From the IMG/VR virus record IMGVR_UViG_3300021087_000063, positions 1 through 27,330 of that record: a stretch of 27,330 nucleotides of DNA; one strand, given 5' to 3'. Below, in pieces: positions 12,061-20,716 of the stretch. Positions within the stretch are counted from its first letter, which is position 1. Every line of letters begins with the position of its first letter. This DNA is from a virus. The position numbers and the translations under genes are program-made. The notes beneath the pieces were generated by a model. The model was not told the origin of the DNA and did no database searches. It saw nothing but the letters and a program-made list of their open reading frames with translations.

Positions 12061-15000
12061 ATGACAACCAATATAAATTTAAATCTTAATCAGAGTCCCT
12101 ACTTTGATGATTATGATGAAGCGAAAGATTTTCATCAAGTCCTCTATAAACCTGCTGTTGCTGTTCAAGCAAGAGAACTCACACAAGAACAAACAATACT
12201 AAGAAACCAACTCAAACGATTTGGCGATCATATATTTGCAAATGGTAGTCGAGTATCTGGTGGTGAATTACATATTGATACAGAATATAATTATGTAAAG
12301 TTACAAGCAAACTATAATGGTGTTGCAATTACTGCTTCAAATTTAAATGGTAAAACAATTATTGGTAGTCAATCAGGAACAATTGCTAGAGTTGTCAATA
12401 CTTCTGCTGTTAATGCAACTACTGGTGATCCAGATACTTTATGGGTTAAGTATCTTACTGGTGGTGGTGTTACTCAGAATGTTCAAGGTATTACTGTAAC
12501 TAATGCTGGTAATGGATATACTACAACTCCGAATGTTACTCTTACTGGTGGTGGAGGAAGTGGTGCAACAGCAACAGCTATTGTTGGAAATAATGGAACG
12601 TCTGGTGCGCAAACAATTATTGGTATTAATGTAACAAATAAAGGAACTGGATATACATCTACACCGAGTATAAACATTACTGGTGGTGGAGGTTCTTCTG
12701 CTACTGCAACTGCTACTCTGAATACTTCAGCAGTATTTAATTCGGGTGAACGACTTGTGGCAGATGATTTTTCTTCAGCAGTATTAGCTGCATCATCATC
12801 AGCAACTGGTAAAGGTTCAGCAGTTTCTAATGATGCTGGTTATTATTATTTTAATGGTAACTTTATACGAGCAGCAGCTACAACACTTATTTTAGATAAC
12901 TATACAAATACACCAACATATAAGATTGGTTTTCAAGTATCAGCAACTGTAGTTGCTTCAGGTGATGATAGTACATTATTAGATAATGCACAGGGAGCAT
13001 ATAACTATGCAGCACCTGGTGCAGATCGTTTGAAGTATGGACTTACTCTTATTAAGAAAGCTACAACATCAACTGATGATACAGATTTTATAGAAATGAT
13101 TCGTTTGGTAAATGGTGTTCGTCATGTTGATATTGAATATCCAATCTATTCTGTATTAGAAGAAACTTTTGCAAGACGAACATTTGATGAATCAGGTAAC
13201 TATACTGTAAGACATTTTCCAATTCAATTAAAAACACATTCTAGTGACACAGCTAAGTTTGTTGCAAGATTAGATCCTGGCAAAGCATATGTGGAGGGAC
13301 ATGAATTTAGAACTTTAATTTCAAGTGATGTTCCTGTAGATCGTGCAAGAGATTATGTGAATGTAAATGGTTTTGATCGTTTGATGCAGTTTGGTAATTA
13401 TGCTAAGATAGATAACCTTAGTGGATTTTATGATTTTACAACTGGAACAGAATTTGATATTCACAATGCAGCTCCAGTTTTAACCAATCCAACTACATAT
13501 GCAAATACTAAAATCGGTACAGCTAAAGCACGAACTATAACTGTAATTGACAGACCAACACCTGCTACACCAACTACTTGGAGATATCAATTATTTTTAT
13601 ATGATATTAAAATGACCGGTGGTAATGCATTTGTAGATGCAGAAAGATTTTCAATTCCTGTTAATGCTTCAGCAACACCTGTAGTTGTATCGACAGAATC
13701 AAGAGTAGCTGATGTTGGTAAAGTTGGTGGAGTGAGTAATGGTGATGCAAGATTGTTTGAAACTGATTTTAATACAGCAGTATTTAAATTACCACAGAAT
13801 ACTATTAAAACAATTCGTGATGCTTCAAATAACATTGATACAAGTTATACTAAACAAAAAACTTTTGGTTCTGTAACTATTAGTGCAGGTACTTGTACAT
13901 TAACATCAAGTGGTGCTAATGAAACATTCTATGGAACTGGTGTACTTAGTTCAACTGTTAAAGATACTTATTATCATGCACAAGATGTGGGCGGAACAAA
14001 TATTAATCTTAGTGCAACATCTCCTGCAGCTGCAACTGTTACAGTAGCTGCTAACGGACAATCAGTAACAATCTTTACTGGTGATAGTTCTTTAAGTGCG
14101 ACATTTAATTTTTGGGTAACTATGAATGTTGATACGAAGCAAGAAAGAGTCAAGACACTTGTTAAAAATAAAGAAGTGGCAATTACCTCACCAACCAATA
14201 CAGCATTGGGATATACTTCTCTTGCCTTATCTGATATAAGTTCTATCAAAGCAATTTATGATTCTGGTAATACTAGTAATAATGCAGTACCACCGACATT
14301 AACAGTTCAAAATGCATCAGGAACTTTCATCGCTGGTGAAACAATTACGGGTGGAACATCTGGTGCAAAGGGAACTGTTATTGCACATACTCCATTAACA
14401 ACTATTACGTTTGTTGTTACGTCAGGAACTTTTGCAGGCACAGAAACTATTACTGGTACGACACATACTGCAACTATGGTTAGTCTTGCAGCTGGTGATA
14501 CAGAAATTAAATCTCGATATAGTTTAGATAATGGACAACGAGATAACTTTTACGATCATGGTAGAATCCAGTTAACTGGAACTGCACCAACTGGAAGAAT
14601 TTTAGTTATCATGGATTATTTTACACATGCTGGTAGTGGTTATCTTTCTACTGATTCATATACTGCGGCAGTTGGTTATGATTTAGTTCCAACATTTACA
14701 AGTCCTACAACTGGTAATATAGTTGAGCTTAGAGATTGTATTGATTTTAGACCCATACGAGGTGCAGGTGTAACTACTATGTCGGGGATGGAATTTCCAT
14801 ATCCTAATACAAACTGGCAAGCAGACTATAGTTATTATCAACCACGAATAGACATGGTTTATTTAAGTGCTGATAAAAGGTTTGGAGTACATAAAGGAGT
14901 ATCCTCTAATAATCCAGTACCTCCATATAAACTAGATAACACAATGAGTTTGTGGGAACTTAGAATTCCTGCATATACATTTAAACCAACAGATGTTATA

Positions 15001-17460
15001 GTAAAGTATATCGAAAATAAACGATATACAATGAAAGATATTGGTAAGCTAGAAAAACGATTAAACAATGTTGAATACTATACAGCACTTACACTACTTG
15101 AAAAAGATGCAGAAGCATTGGTTATTAAAGATGCATCTGGTCTTGATAGATTTAAAAATGGTATTTTGGTTGATGACTTTGCAGGACATAGCATAGGAGA
15201 TGTTCGTAATGCAGATTATAAATGTTCTGTTGATTATCAAAGTCGAGAATTACGACCTTCGTTCTTATCGAACATGGCAGACCTTACATATCAGTCTAGT
15301 GCTTCTACTGGTGTTCAGAAAACTGGTGACTTAATTACATTACCATATACTACGACAGCTCTTATTAGTCAAACACAAGCAACATCTTTTACAAGTGTTA
15401 ATCCATTTGATGTGCAACATTGGATGGGTGTATTAAGTTTAAGTCCTTCTGGTGATATGTGGGTTGCAAAAAATAATAGACCAGAAGTTATTGTCAATGC
15501 AACTGGTGAAAATGATGCATGGGAAATGTTAGCTGGTCTTGGTTGGGGTAGTCAATGGAGTGACTGGCAAGATATTGGAACAGGAAGAAATGAAAGAGTA
15601 GTTGATAGAGGTGCAGCTAACTGGCAAGGTCGTGCATTGGTACAACGACAAACATTTGCTGTAGATCAACTTCAATCACGACAAGGTATTCGTACAGAGA
15701 TTGTTGGTTCTGATACAGTTAATCAAAGTCTTGGTGAACGAGTTATTGATCTTTCTGTACTTCCATTTATTCGTGCGCAAACGATTAATGTTTCTGCAAC
15801 TGGACTAAAACCAAATACGAGAGTTTATCCTTTCTTTGATAAAACAGATATTGCTTCTTATTGTACTCCTAGTGGTGGTTCTGCTGGTGGTGCAATTTAT
15901 ACTGATGACAATGGTTCAGTTAGTGGATTAGTATTTAATTTACCTTGTCCAGATTTTGCACAAGAACAAGATCCTCCATTATTAATATTCCGAACTGGTG
16001 AAAGACAATTTCTGTTAACAGATGATTCTAATGGTACTTTGGCAACAGCTAGTACATTTGCTGAAACAGCTTTTCATGCACAGGGATTATTACAGACCAA
16101 TCAAGAAACAATTCTTTCATCAAGAATCCCAAGACTTCATGTAGGACAAATGGGAAGTGCTGATGAGGCAATAGTAACAACTAGAAGGTTTGATAGAAAT
16201 GTTGTTATTGGATGGGCCGCACCTCCGGGTGGTGGTGATCCTCTTGCACAAACATTTTTTGTTGATCCTAGTTTATATCCAAATGGTGTATATTGTAGTG
16301 ATGTAGATATATATTTTAAATCTAAAGATCCTGGTGGTGTTCCAGTAAATGTTTCTTTACGAGCAACTGAAGCTGGATTTCCAACATTGTCTGTTGCACC
16401 ATTTTCTGACGTAAGTAAATTACCTTCTGAAGTTACAACAAGTGCAGATGGTTCAGTAGCAACTAAATTTAATTTTCAATCTCCTGTATTTTTAGCACCG
16501 GGTGAATATGCAGTTGTTATTATGTCTAACAGTAGTGCATGGGAATGTTACATGGCAGAACTTGGACAGAACATAATTGGTTCTACTAGAAAAGTTTCTA
16601 AGCAACCTGCAACTGGTGTATTGTTTAAATCACAGAACGCAAGTACATGGCAACAGAATCAGAATCAAGATTTAACTTTTGTTTTAAATCGGTGTTCATA
16701 TACTATTGCTGGAACACATGAAGCTGTATTTAATAATTCTAATTCAGTAGATATGAAAATGGATGTTATGCAACTTACTCCACAAGAATTAAAGATTGAT
16801 AATACGGCTGTTGATTGGGCAGTTAAAACAAGTCCTGAAGCTACTGGTGTGTTAAGTTCTACTTATGTTAATACAATTCCAAATAAAAACCATGAGTTTG
16901 ATAATCAACAAATTATTAATACAACAGCAGGAAGTTTTGTTACTAGAGCTACTCTATCATCTACGAATGACCAAATCAGTCCTATTATAGATACAGGTCG
17001 AATGGGTGTTATTGCAGTTGAGAATGTAGTTAATAATGTGATTACAAATGAAACAGAACAGCCTTCTGGTGGAAGTGCAACGGCAAAATATATTTCAAGA
17101 CGAGTAACTTTAACAGATGGGTTTGATGCATCTGATTTATCTGTATTCTTAACAATGAATAAACCAGCTGGAACAAATGTCTATGTTTATTATAAAGTAT
17201 TATCACAATATGATCCAGAACCATATGATGATAAAAATTGGGTAGTAATGACACAAACAACAAATGCAAATAATGTTGCATTGACTGATACTGAGTTTAC
17301 TGAATTTCAATTTGACCCAACGGGTGGTAATGTTAACTACACTTCCTCTGGTGCAACTTATACTACATTTAAAACTTTTGCAATTAAGATTGTAATGACG
17401 AGTACGAATACAACTAAGGTTCCGAGAATACAAGATTACAGAGCAATCGCAATGGCATGA
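12061..17460 (+). CDS. Very large DUF4815-type baseplate/tail structural protein, 1799 aa
   Basis: The first 70 residues (SPYFDDYDEAKDFHQVLYKP, VAVQARELTQEQTILRNQ, FGDHIFANGSRVSGGEL) are the clear signature of DUF4815 proteins of marine T4-like phages. Two GxGYxxTP...TGGGG repeats follow at about residues 148 and 193. A GETITGGTSGAKG module is near 758, a receptor-side-looking beta region with DQLQSRQGIRTEI near 1200, and the end reads KVPRIQDYRAIAMA. It probably forms a peripheral baseplate or fibre-attachment structure, possibly replacing T4 gp10-type parts. It is the largest gene of the window. AAGG precedes the ATG, and the stop overlaps the next start (ATGA). Confidence 0.85.
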   Translation: MTTNINLNLNQSPYFDDYDEAKDFHQVLYKPAVAVQARELTQEQTILRNQLKRFGDHIFANGSRVSGGELHIDTEYNYVKLQANYNGVAITASNLNGKTIIGSQSGTIARVVNTSAVNATTGDPDTLWVKYLTGGGVTQNVQGITVTNAGNGYTTTPNVTLTGGGGSGATATAIVGNNGTSGAQTIIGINVTNKGTGYTSTPSINITGGGGSSATATATLNTSAVFNSGERLVADDFSSAVLAASSSATGKGSAVSNDAGYYYFNGNFIRAAATTLILDNYTNTPTYKIGFQVSATVVASGDDSTLLDNAQGAYNYAAPGADRLKYGLTLIKKATTSTDDTDFIEMIRLVNGVRHVDIEYPIYSVLEETFARRTFDESGNYTVRHFPIQLKTHSSDTAKFVARLDPGKAYVEGHEFRTLISSDVPVDRARDYVNVNGFDRLMQFGNYAKIDNLSGFYDFTTGTEFDIHNAAPVLTNPTTYANTKIGTAKARTITVIDRPTPATPTTWRYQLFLYDIKMTGGNAFVDAERFSIPVNASATPVVVSTESRVADVGKVGGVSNGDARLFETDFNTAVFKLPQNTIKTIRDASNNIDTSYTKQKTFGSVTISAGTCTLTSSGANETFYGTGVLSSTVKDTYYHAQDVGGTNINLSATSPAAATVTVAANGQSVTIFTGDSSLSATFNFWVTMNVDTKQERVKTLVKNKEVAITSPTNTALGYTSLALSDISSIKAIYDSGNTSNNAVPPTLTVQNASGTFIAGETITGGTSGAKGTVIAHTPLTTITFVVTSGTFAGTETITGTTHTATMVSLAAGDTEIKSRYSLDNGQRDNFYDHGRIQLTGTAPTGRILVIMDYFTHAGSGYLSTDSYTAAVGYDLVPTFTSPTTGNIVELRDCIDFRPIRGAGVTTMSGMEFPYPNTNWQADYSYYQPRIDMVYLSADKRFGVHKGVSSNNPVPPYKLDNTMSLWELRIPAYTFKPTDVIVKYIENKRYTMKDIGKLEKRLNNVEYYTALTLLEKDAEALVIKDASGLDRFKNGILVDDFAGHSIGDVRNADYKCSVDYQSRELRPSFLSNMADLTYQSSASTGVQKTGDLITLPYTTTALISQTQATSFTSVNPFDVQHWMGVLSLSPSGDMWVAKNNRPEVIVNATGENDAWEMLAGLGWGSQWSDWQDIGTGRNERVVDRGAANWQGRALVQRQTFAVDQLQSRQGIRTEIVGSDTVNQSLGERVIDLSVLPFIRAQTINVSATGLKPNTRVYPFFDKTDIASYCTPSGGSAGGAIYTDDNGSVSGLVFNLPCPDFAQEQDPPLLIFRTGERQFLLTDDSNGTLATASTFAETAFHAQGLLQTNQETILSSRIPRLHVGQMGSADEAIVTTRRFDRNVVIGWAAPPGGGDPLAQTFFVDPSLYPNGVYCSDVDIYFKSKDPGGVPVNVSLRATEAGFPTLSVAPFSDVSKLPSEVTTSADGSVATKFNFQSPVFLAPGEYAVVIMSNSSAWECYMAELGQNIIGSTRKVSKQPATGVLFKSQNASTWQQNQNQDLTFVLNRCSYTIAGTHEAVFNNSNSVDMKMDVMQLTPQELKIDNTAVDWAVKTSPEATGVLSSTYVNTIPNKNHEFDNQQIINTTAGSFVTRATLSSTNDQISPIIDTGRMGVIAVENVVNNVITNETEQPSGGSATAKYISRRVTLTDGFDASDLSVFLTMNKPAGTNVYVYYKVLSQYDPEPYDDKNWVVMTQTTNANNVALTDTEFTEFQFDPTGGNVNYTSSGATYTTFKTFAIKIVMTSTNTTKVPRIQDYRAIAMA
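14333..14372 (+). repeat. 40-bp near-identical segment shared with 9235-9274
   Basis: This is the partner of 9235-9274 (37 of 40 bases identical). Both encode GETITGGTSGAKG followed by a hydrophobic strand and a TxTFxxxETI-like second half, so the shared unit at protein level is longer than the conserved DNA. Confidence 0.75.
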
Positions 17461-17660
17461 GTGAACATAAGTTTGTTAGAGATACTTTATCAAAGGCTGT
17501 TTTAAATACTGATACAAATGGATTAGAAGCATATAAGATGGCAAGAGATAAACGAGTTCAAGAACAAAACACTTTACAAAATTGTGTAACTGATATAAAT
17601 ACTTTGAAAGATGATATACAAGAAATAAAAAATCTTTTACTAAAGATGAGCGAGAAATAA
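17457..17660 (+). CDS. Short coiled-coil protein, 67 aa
   Basis: The product starts MSEHKFVRDTLSKAVLNTDT, continues EAYKMARDKRVQEQN and ends in a heptad-like helix (LQNCVTDINTLKDDIQEIKN). I recall similar VLNxDxxALxAYKxxR...LK-D-LxxLK proteins downstream of large baseplate genes in marine T4-like phages. It may be an assembly helper or a small coiled-coil component of the virion. The ATG overlaps the stop of the DUF4815 gene by four bases, so translation is coupled. There is no enzymatic motif. Confidence 0.75.
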   Translation: MSEHKFVRDTLSKAVLNTDTNGLEAYKMARDKRVQEQNTLQNCVTDINTLKDDIQEIKNLLLKMSEK

Positions 17661-17661
17661 T

Positions 17662-19080
17662 ATGGCAAAGAGAGTCCAAAGACGAAGAGGTACAACCGCA
17701 GAGCATGTTACCTTTATAGGTGTTGATGGTGAAACAACTGTTGATACCAGTAAAGATACTGTAGTTGTCCATGATGGTGCAAATGCTGGTGGATTTCCAT
17801 TAGCAAGGGAGGACATGAGTAATGTTATAAATCAAGTTGGTGTTACTCAATTAAAATGTGCTGATGGTTCTGCAAATCAGGCATTAAAGACAGATGGTGC
17901 TGGTACAATTAGTTTTGGTACGATTGATGTAGCTGGTTCAGCAGTTGGTGGTGATCTTGAAGGTACTGTTGGAAATGCACAGATAAAAGCAAATGTAGTT
18001 GGTATTAATGAAATTAATGTATCTGATGGAACAAATGGACAGGCACTTATTACAAATGGATCAGGTACTCTTTCATTTGGTGATGTTCTTACAGACCCTG
18101 CTTTGGGTGGTCATCTCTCTGGTACAACGTCTGCAGCTGTAATTAATAATGATACGATAACATCTGCGATGCTGACAACGGCATTAAAGAATTTTACAAT
18201 AGATGAGTTTACTGGTGTATCTGCACAAACAACATTTACTCTGACAGCTTCAGTTGGTTCTGTAAATGCATTGATGGTTTATATTGATGGTATTGTTCAA
18301 CCCACAGCTGCATATGCATTACCAACAGCAACATCTATTCAGTTTCTTACAGCTCCTCCTGTTGATTCAATAATTCGTTGTTTGCATCTTGGTTTTCAAT
18401 CTACAGTTGGTGTCCCATCAGACGGAACAATTACAACTCCTAAGATTGCAGCGAACGCAGTAACAGCAGCCAAGTTTGCTGATGGTTCAGTTTCAACTGC
18501 GAAGATAGCTGATAATGCTATTACAGCAGCGAAGATAGGATCACAGATAATTACTGAAGCAAAAATAGTACCGAATACAATTACAAATATTTCGATTGCA
18601 AATGCAACAGTCACAGGTACACAAATAGCAGACAACTCTATTAATGGAACTAAGATTGCTTTGGGTTCAGATACTCTGAATGATCTTATGTATTATGATG
18701 GAACGAACTGGGCAAGAACACCAGGATGGAATTATGACATTTCTTTTATTGCAGGTTATAATGCTACACTAACAAAACAAGATATAGTTGTTCAAAAATA
18801 TGGTGAAATGGTAATGGCACGAACAGGAACATTTGAAGGTGAAGTTGGATATCTTGATACACAATGTGTTGGTTCAGTATTAATATGTGATGTAGAAAAA
18901 AATGGAACGTCAATTTATTCTACTAAACCACAGTTTGCAGTTAGCACATCTACACATACAGCTGGTGTAATATCAACATCAGCTTTTGCTTCTGGTGATA
19001 GAGTAACTTTTAAAGTTACAGCAATTGGTTCTGGAACAGCTGGGCAAGGTTTACGTTTTATGTTAAAGTGTAAGGCATAA
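17662..19080 (+). CDS. Tail-fibre protein with RRGTT-type N-terminus, 472 aa
   Basis: Residues 4-50 (RVQRRRGTTAEHVTFIG...GETTVDTSKDTVVVHDG...) match the attachment domain at the start of many phage tail fibres. A repeat-rich shaft follows with DGSANQALKTDGAGTISFG and DGTNGQALITNGSGTLSFG copies. A module near 189-250 (FTLTASVG...VYIDGIVQPTAAYALP...RCLHLG) recurs in two other genes here, and then come several D-G/N-x-ITxAKI-type repeats. The last 110 residues (from about MYYDGTNWARTPGW) look like a compact beta tip that could touch the receptor. Its start is 1 base past the previous stop. Host-range function is inferred. Confidence 0.85.
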   Translation: MAKRVQRRRGTTAEHVTFIGVDGETTVDTSKDTVVVHDGANAGGFPLAREDMSNVINQVGVTQLKCADGSANQALKTDGAGTISFGTIDVAGSAVGGDLEGTVGNAQIKANVVGINEINVSDGTNGQALITNGSGTLSFGDVLTDPALGGHLSGTTSAAVINNDTITSAMLTTALKNFTIDEFTGVSAQTTFTLTASVGSVNALMVYIDGIVQPTAAYALPTATSIQFLTAPPVDSIIRCLHLGFQSTVGVPSDGTITTPKIAANAVTAAKFADGSVSTAKIADNAITAAKIGSQIITEAKIVPNTITNISIANATVTGTQIADNSINGTKIALGSDTLNDLMYYDGTNWARTPGWNYDISFIAGYNATLTKQDIVVQKYGEMVMARTGTFEGEVGYLDTQCVGSVLICDVEKNGTSIYSTKPQFAVSTSTHTAGVISTSAFASGDRVTFKVTAIGSGTAGQGLRFMLKCKA

Positions 19081-19083
19081 GAT

Positions 19084-19938
19084 ATGGCATTTATTAATTC
19101 TGGTTGGCATATTGGTACTGAAACCAAAATTGATCCTAAGACAGAAGGTGGAACAGAAACTACTTATGGTAGTTTTAAGATTCATACGTTTTTAACTTCT
19201 GGTACTTTTAAATATACTGGTTCTTCAGCAATTAATATAGATATACTTTCCATAGCCGGCGGTGGTTCTGGTGGCGGTGGTTGTGGAGGTGGAGGAGCTG
19301 GAGGTATGGTTGTTCAATCAGCACTTGGTTGTAGTCCCGGAACTTTTAATATAGTTGTTGGTGCTGGTGGGCCGGGTCAGGGTTTTACTGAATCAAATGG
19401 ATTTAATAGTACAACTGGTATAACAGGACAGACAGATGCTGTTGGTGGAGGAGATAATGCTTCAACCGGTGGAAGTGGTGGAGGTGGAGGCTTACCAAAT
19501 AATAGTGGAGGAGCTGGAACTGCTGGTCAAGGAAATGCTGGAGGTAATGGAACAAATTGTGGTGGAGCAACTGGTGGCGGAGGCGGAGGTGGAGCCGGAG
19601 CTGCTGGTGGTTCTGCACCAGGTTTTAGTGGTTGTCCGGGTTGTGGTGGTTGTAATGGTGGTGGTGCCGGAGCAGGTGGTGCCGGAGCATCAAATAGTTT
19701 AAGAACAAACTCTGCTGTCATGTATGCAGGCGGTGGTGGAGGTGGCGGTGGAAACACAAGTGGAAATAGTGGAGAAGGTGCAGGTGGTTCAGGTGGTGGT
19801 GGAGCGCCAGGAAGTTCACCCGGAGCTGCTGATGGTGATATAAATACTGGTGGCGGTGGTCATGGTTCTGGTAGTGGTTCAAATGCAGGTGCTGGTGGAA
19901 GAGGTATAGTTGTTATACGAGCTCCATTTCCATTATAA
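19084..19938 (+). CDS. Glycine-rich adhesin-like tail protein, 284 aa
   Basis: Residues 1-53 form a small beta domain (YGSFKIHTFLTSGTFKYTGS, INIDILSIAGGG). From about 54 to 275 the sequence is roughly half glycine, with many GGGG and GAGG tracts, several isolated cysteines and a SGCPGCGGCNGGGAGAGG cluster. It ends GRGIVVIRAPFPL, as do many phage glycine-rich receptor-binding proteins. The pattern recalls the polyglycine-helix sandwich of T4-like gp38 adhesins, but the order of parts differs. A receptor-binding tip protein is the best inference. The gene is GC-richer than its neighbours because of glycine codons. AAGG precedes the start. Confidence 0.75.
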   Translation: MAFINSGWHIGTETKIDPKTEGGTETTYGSFKIHTFLTSGTFKYTGSSAINIDILSIAGGGSGGGGCGGGGAGGMVVQSALGCSPGTFNIVVGAGGPGQGFTESNGFNSTTGITGQTDAVGGGDNASTGGSGGGGGLPNNSGGAGTAGQGNAGGNGTNCGGATGGGGGGGAGAAGGSAPGFSGCPGCGGCNGGGAGAGGAGASNSLRTNSAVMYAGGGGGGGGNTSGNSGEGAGGSGGGGAPGSSPGAADGDINTGGGGHGSGSGSNAGAGGRGIVVIRAPFPL

Positions 19939-19949
19939 AGGAAAATTGA

Positions 19950-20444
19950 ATGTCATATTTTGCAAAAGTTGTGGATAATAAAGTTGTTAATGTAATTGCA
20001 GCGGAACAAGATTTCATAGATCAATATGATGATGGTACTGGTGAGGGTGAATGGATTCAGACTTCTTATAATACATTTGGTGGAAAACATTATGACCCTG
20101 CAACTGGTTTAGAAGATAGTAAACCACAATTAAGATACAATTATGCAGGCCAAGATTATACTTATGATAGAGAGAATGATGCATTCATTCCTCCGAAACC
20201 GTTTCCAAGTTTTATATTGAATGAAACGACTATGAGATATGAGCCACCAATTCCATATCCAACAGGAAAAGATGGTGGGCCGAGAAGATATATATGGAAT
20301 GAAGAAAATGGAAATTGGCTAGATTTGTGGGATACATCAGATGCATTATCACAACATAATCCAGATTCAAAATATTATCTTGAAGATGTTATAAAGTTTG
20401 AGGAGTCTGATTATCCATTTGAGGATAAACCACAAAGATGGTAA
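19950..20444 (+). CDS. Marine-phage YTYDxxxDAFIPPKPFPS protein, 164 aa
   Basis: The N-terminus (MSYFAKVVDNKVVNVIAAEQ, then DFID) leads to WIQTSYNTFGGKHYDP and the signature YNYAGQDYTYDRENDAFIPP, then KPFPSFILNE, a pattern I know from very many marine phages as a small tail-region protein of unknown role. Its end is acidic and aromatic-rich. It is probably structural or helps fibre assembly, since it is nearly always beside fibre genes. AAGGAA precedes the ATG. It overlaps the next gene by seven bases. Confidence 0.82.
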   Translation: MSYFAKVVDNKVVNVIAAEQDFIDQYDDGTGEGEWIQTSYNTFGGKHYDPATGLEDSKPQLRYNYAGQDYTYDRENDAFIPPKPFPSFILNETTMRYEPPIPYPTGKDGGPRRYIWNEENGNWLDLWDTSDALSQHNPDSKYYLEDVIKFEESDYPFEDKPQRW

Positions 20445-20716
20445 CACAAGTAGAACGTGAACAAAAAATGACTTGGCAGGAGATTCGTGATGATTCTATT
20501 AGTAAATTAAAAGAAACTTATGATGCTGTAACAAGTGGTATTATAGAAAAAGAAATACAAGCTGCACGATATAAAATATGTGAAGGATGTTCTTATTTTA
20601 GAACATCTTTAAAACAATGTAAAATATGTAATTGTTTTATGCCAGCAAAAACATTATTTAATCAATCTAAATGTCCAAAAAATTACTGGGATAAGGATAA
20701 AATAAATGACTATTAA
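20438..20716 (+). CDS. Zn-ribbon-like small protein with six cysteines, 92 aa
   Basis: The N-terminal half is a charged helix (MTWQEIRDDSISKLKETYDA). The second half has cysteines at 48, 51, 61, 64, 66 and 79 in the pattern CxxC-x9-CxxCxC-x12-C, ending CPKNYW. This looks like one or two zinc-binding knuckles and resembles the CxxC...CxxCxCfM..K...CP..W small proteins of marine phages. It could bind nucleic acid or stabilise a fibre or assembly protein; its place amid fibre genes favours neither. It overlaps both neighbours (7 and 11 bases), so it is translationally coupled. Confidence 0.78.
   Translation: MVTQVEREQKMTWQEIRDDSISKLKETYDAVTSGIIEKEIQAARYKICEGCSYFRTSLKQCKICNCFMPAKTLFNQSKCPKNYWDKDKINDY

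Noticed and set aside
19527-19757. Proline-rich minus-strand frame opposite the glycine-rich gene
   Set aside because: It is the mirror of glycine codons (GGN read as CCN); there is no ribosome site and no independent promoter.
19839-19846. TATAAATA inside the glycine-rich gene as a late promoter
   Set aside because: It lies in coding sequence encoding DINTG about 100 bases before the next start; it could act as a promoter but nothing else supports it.
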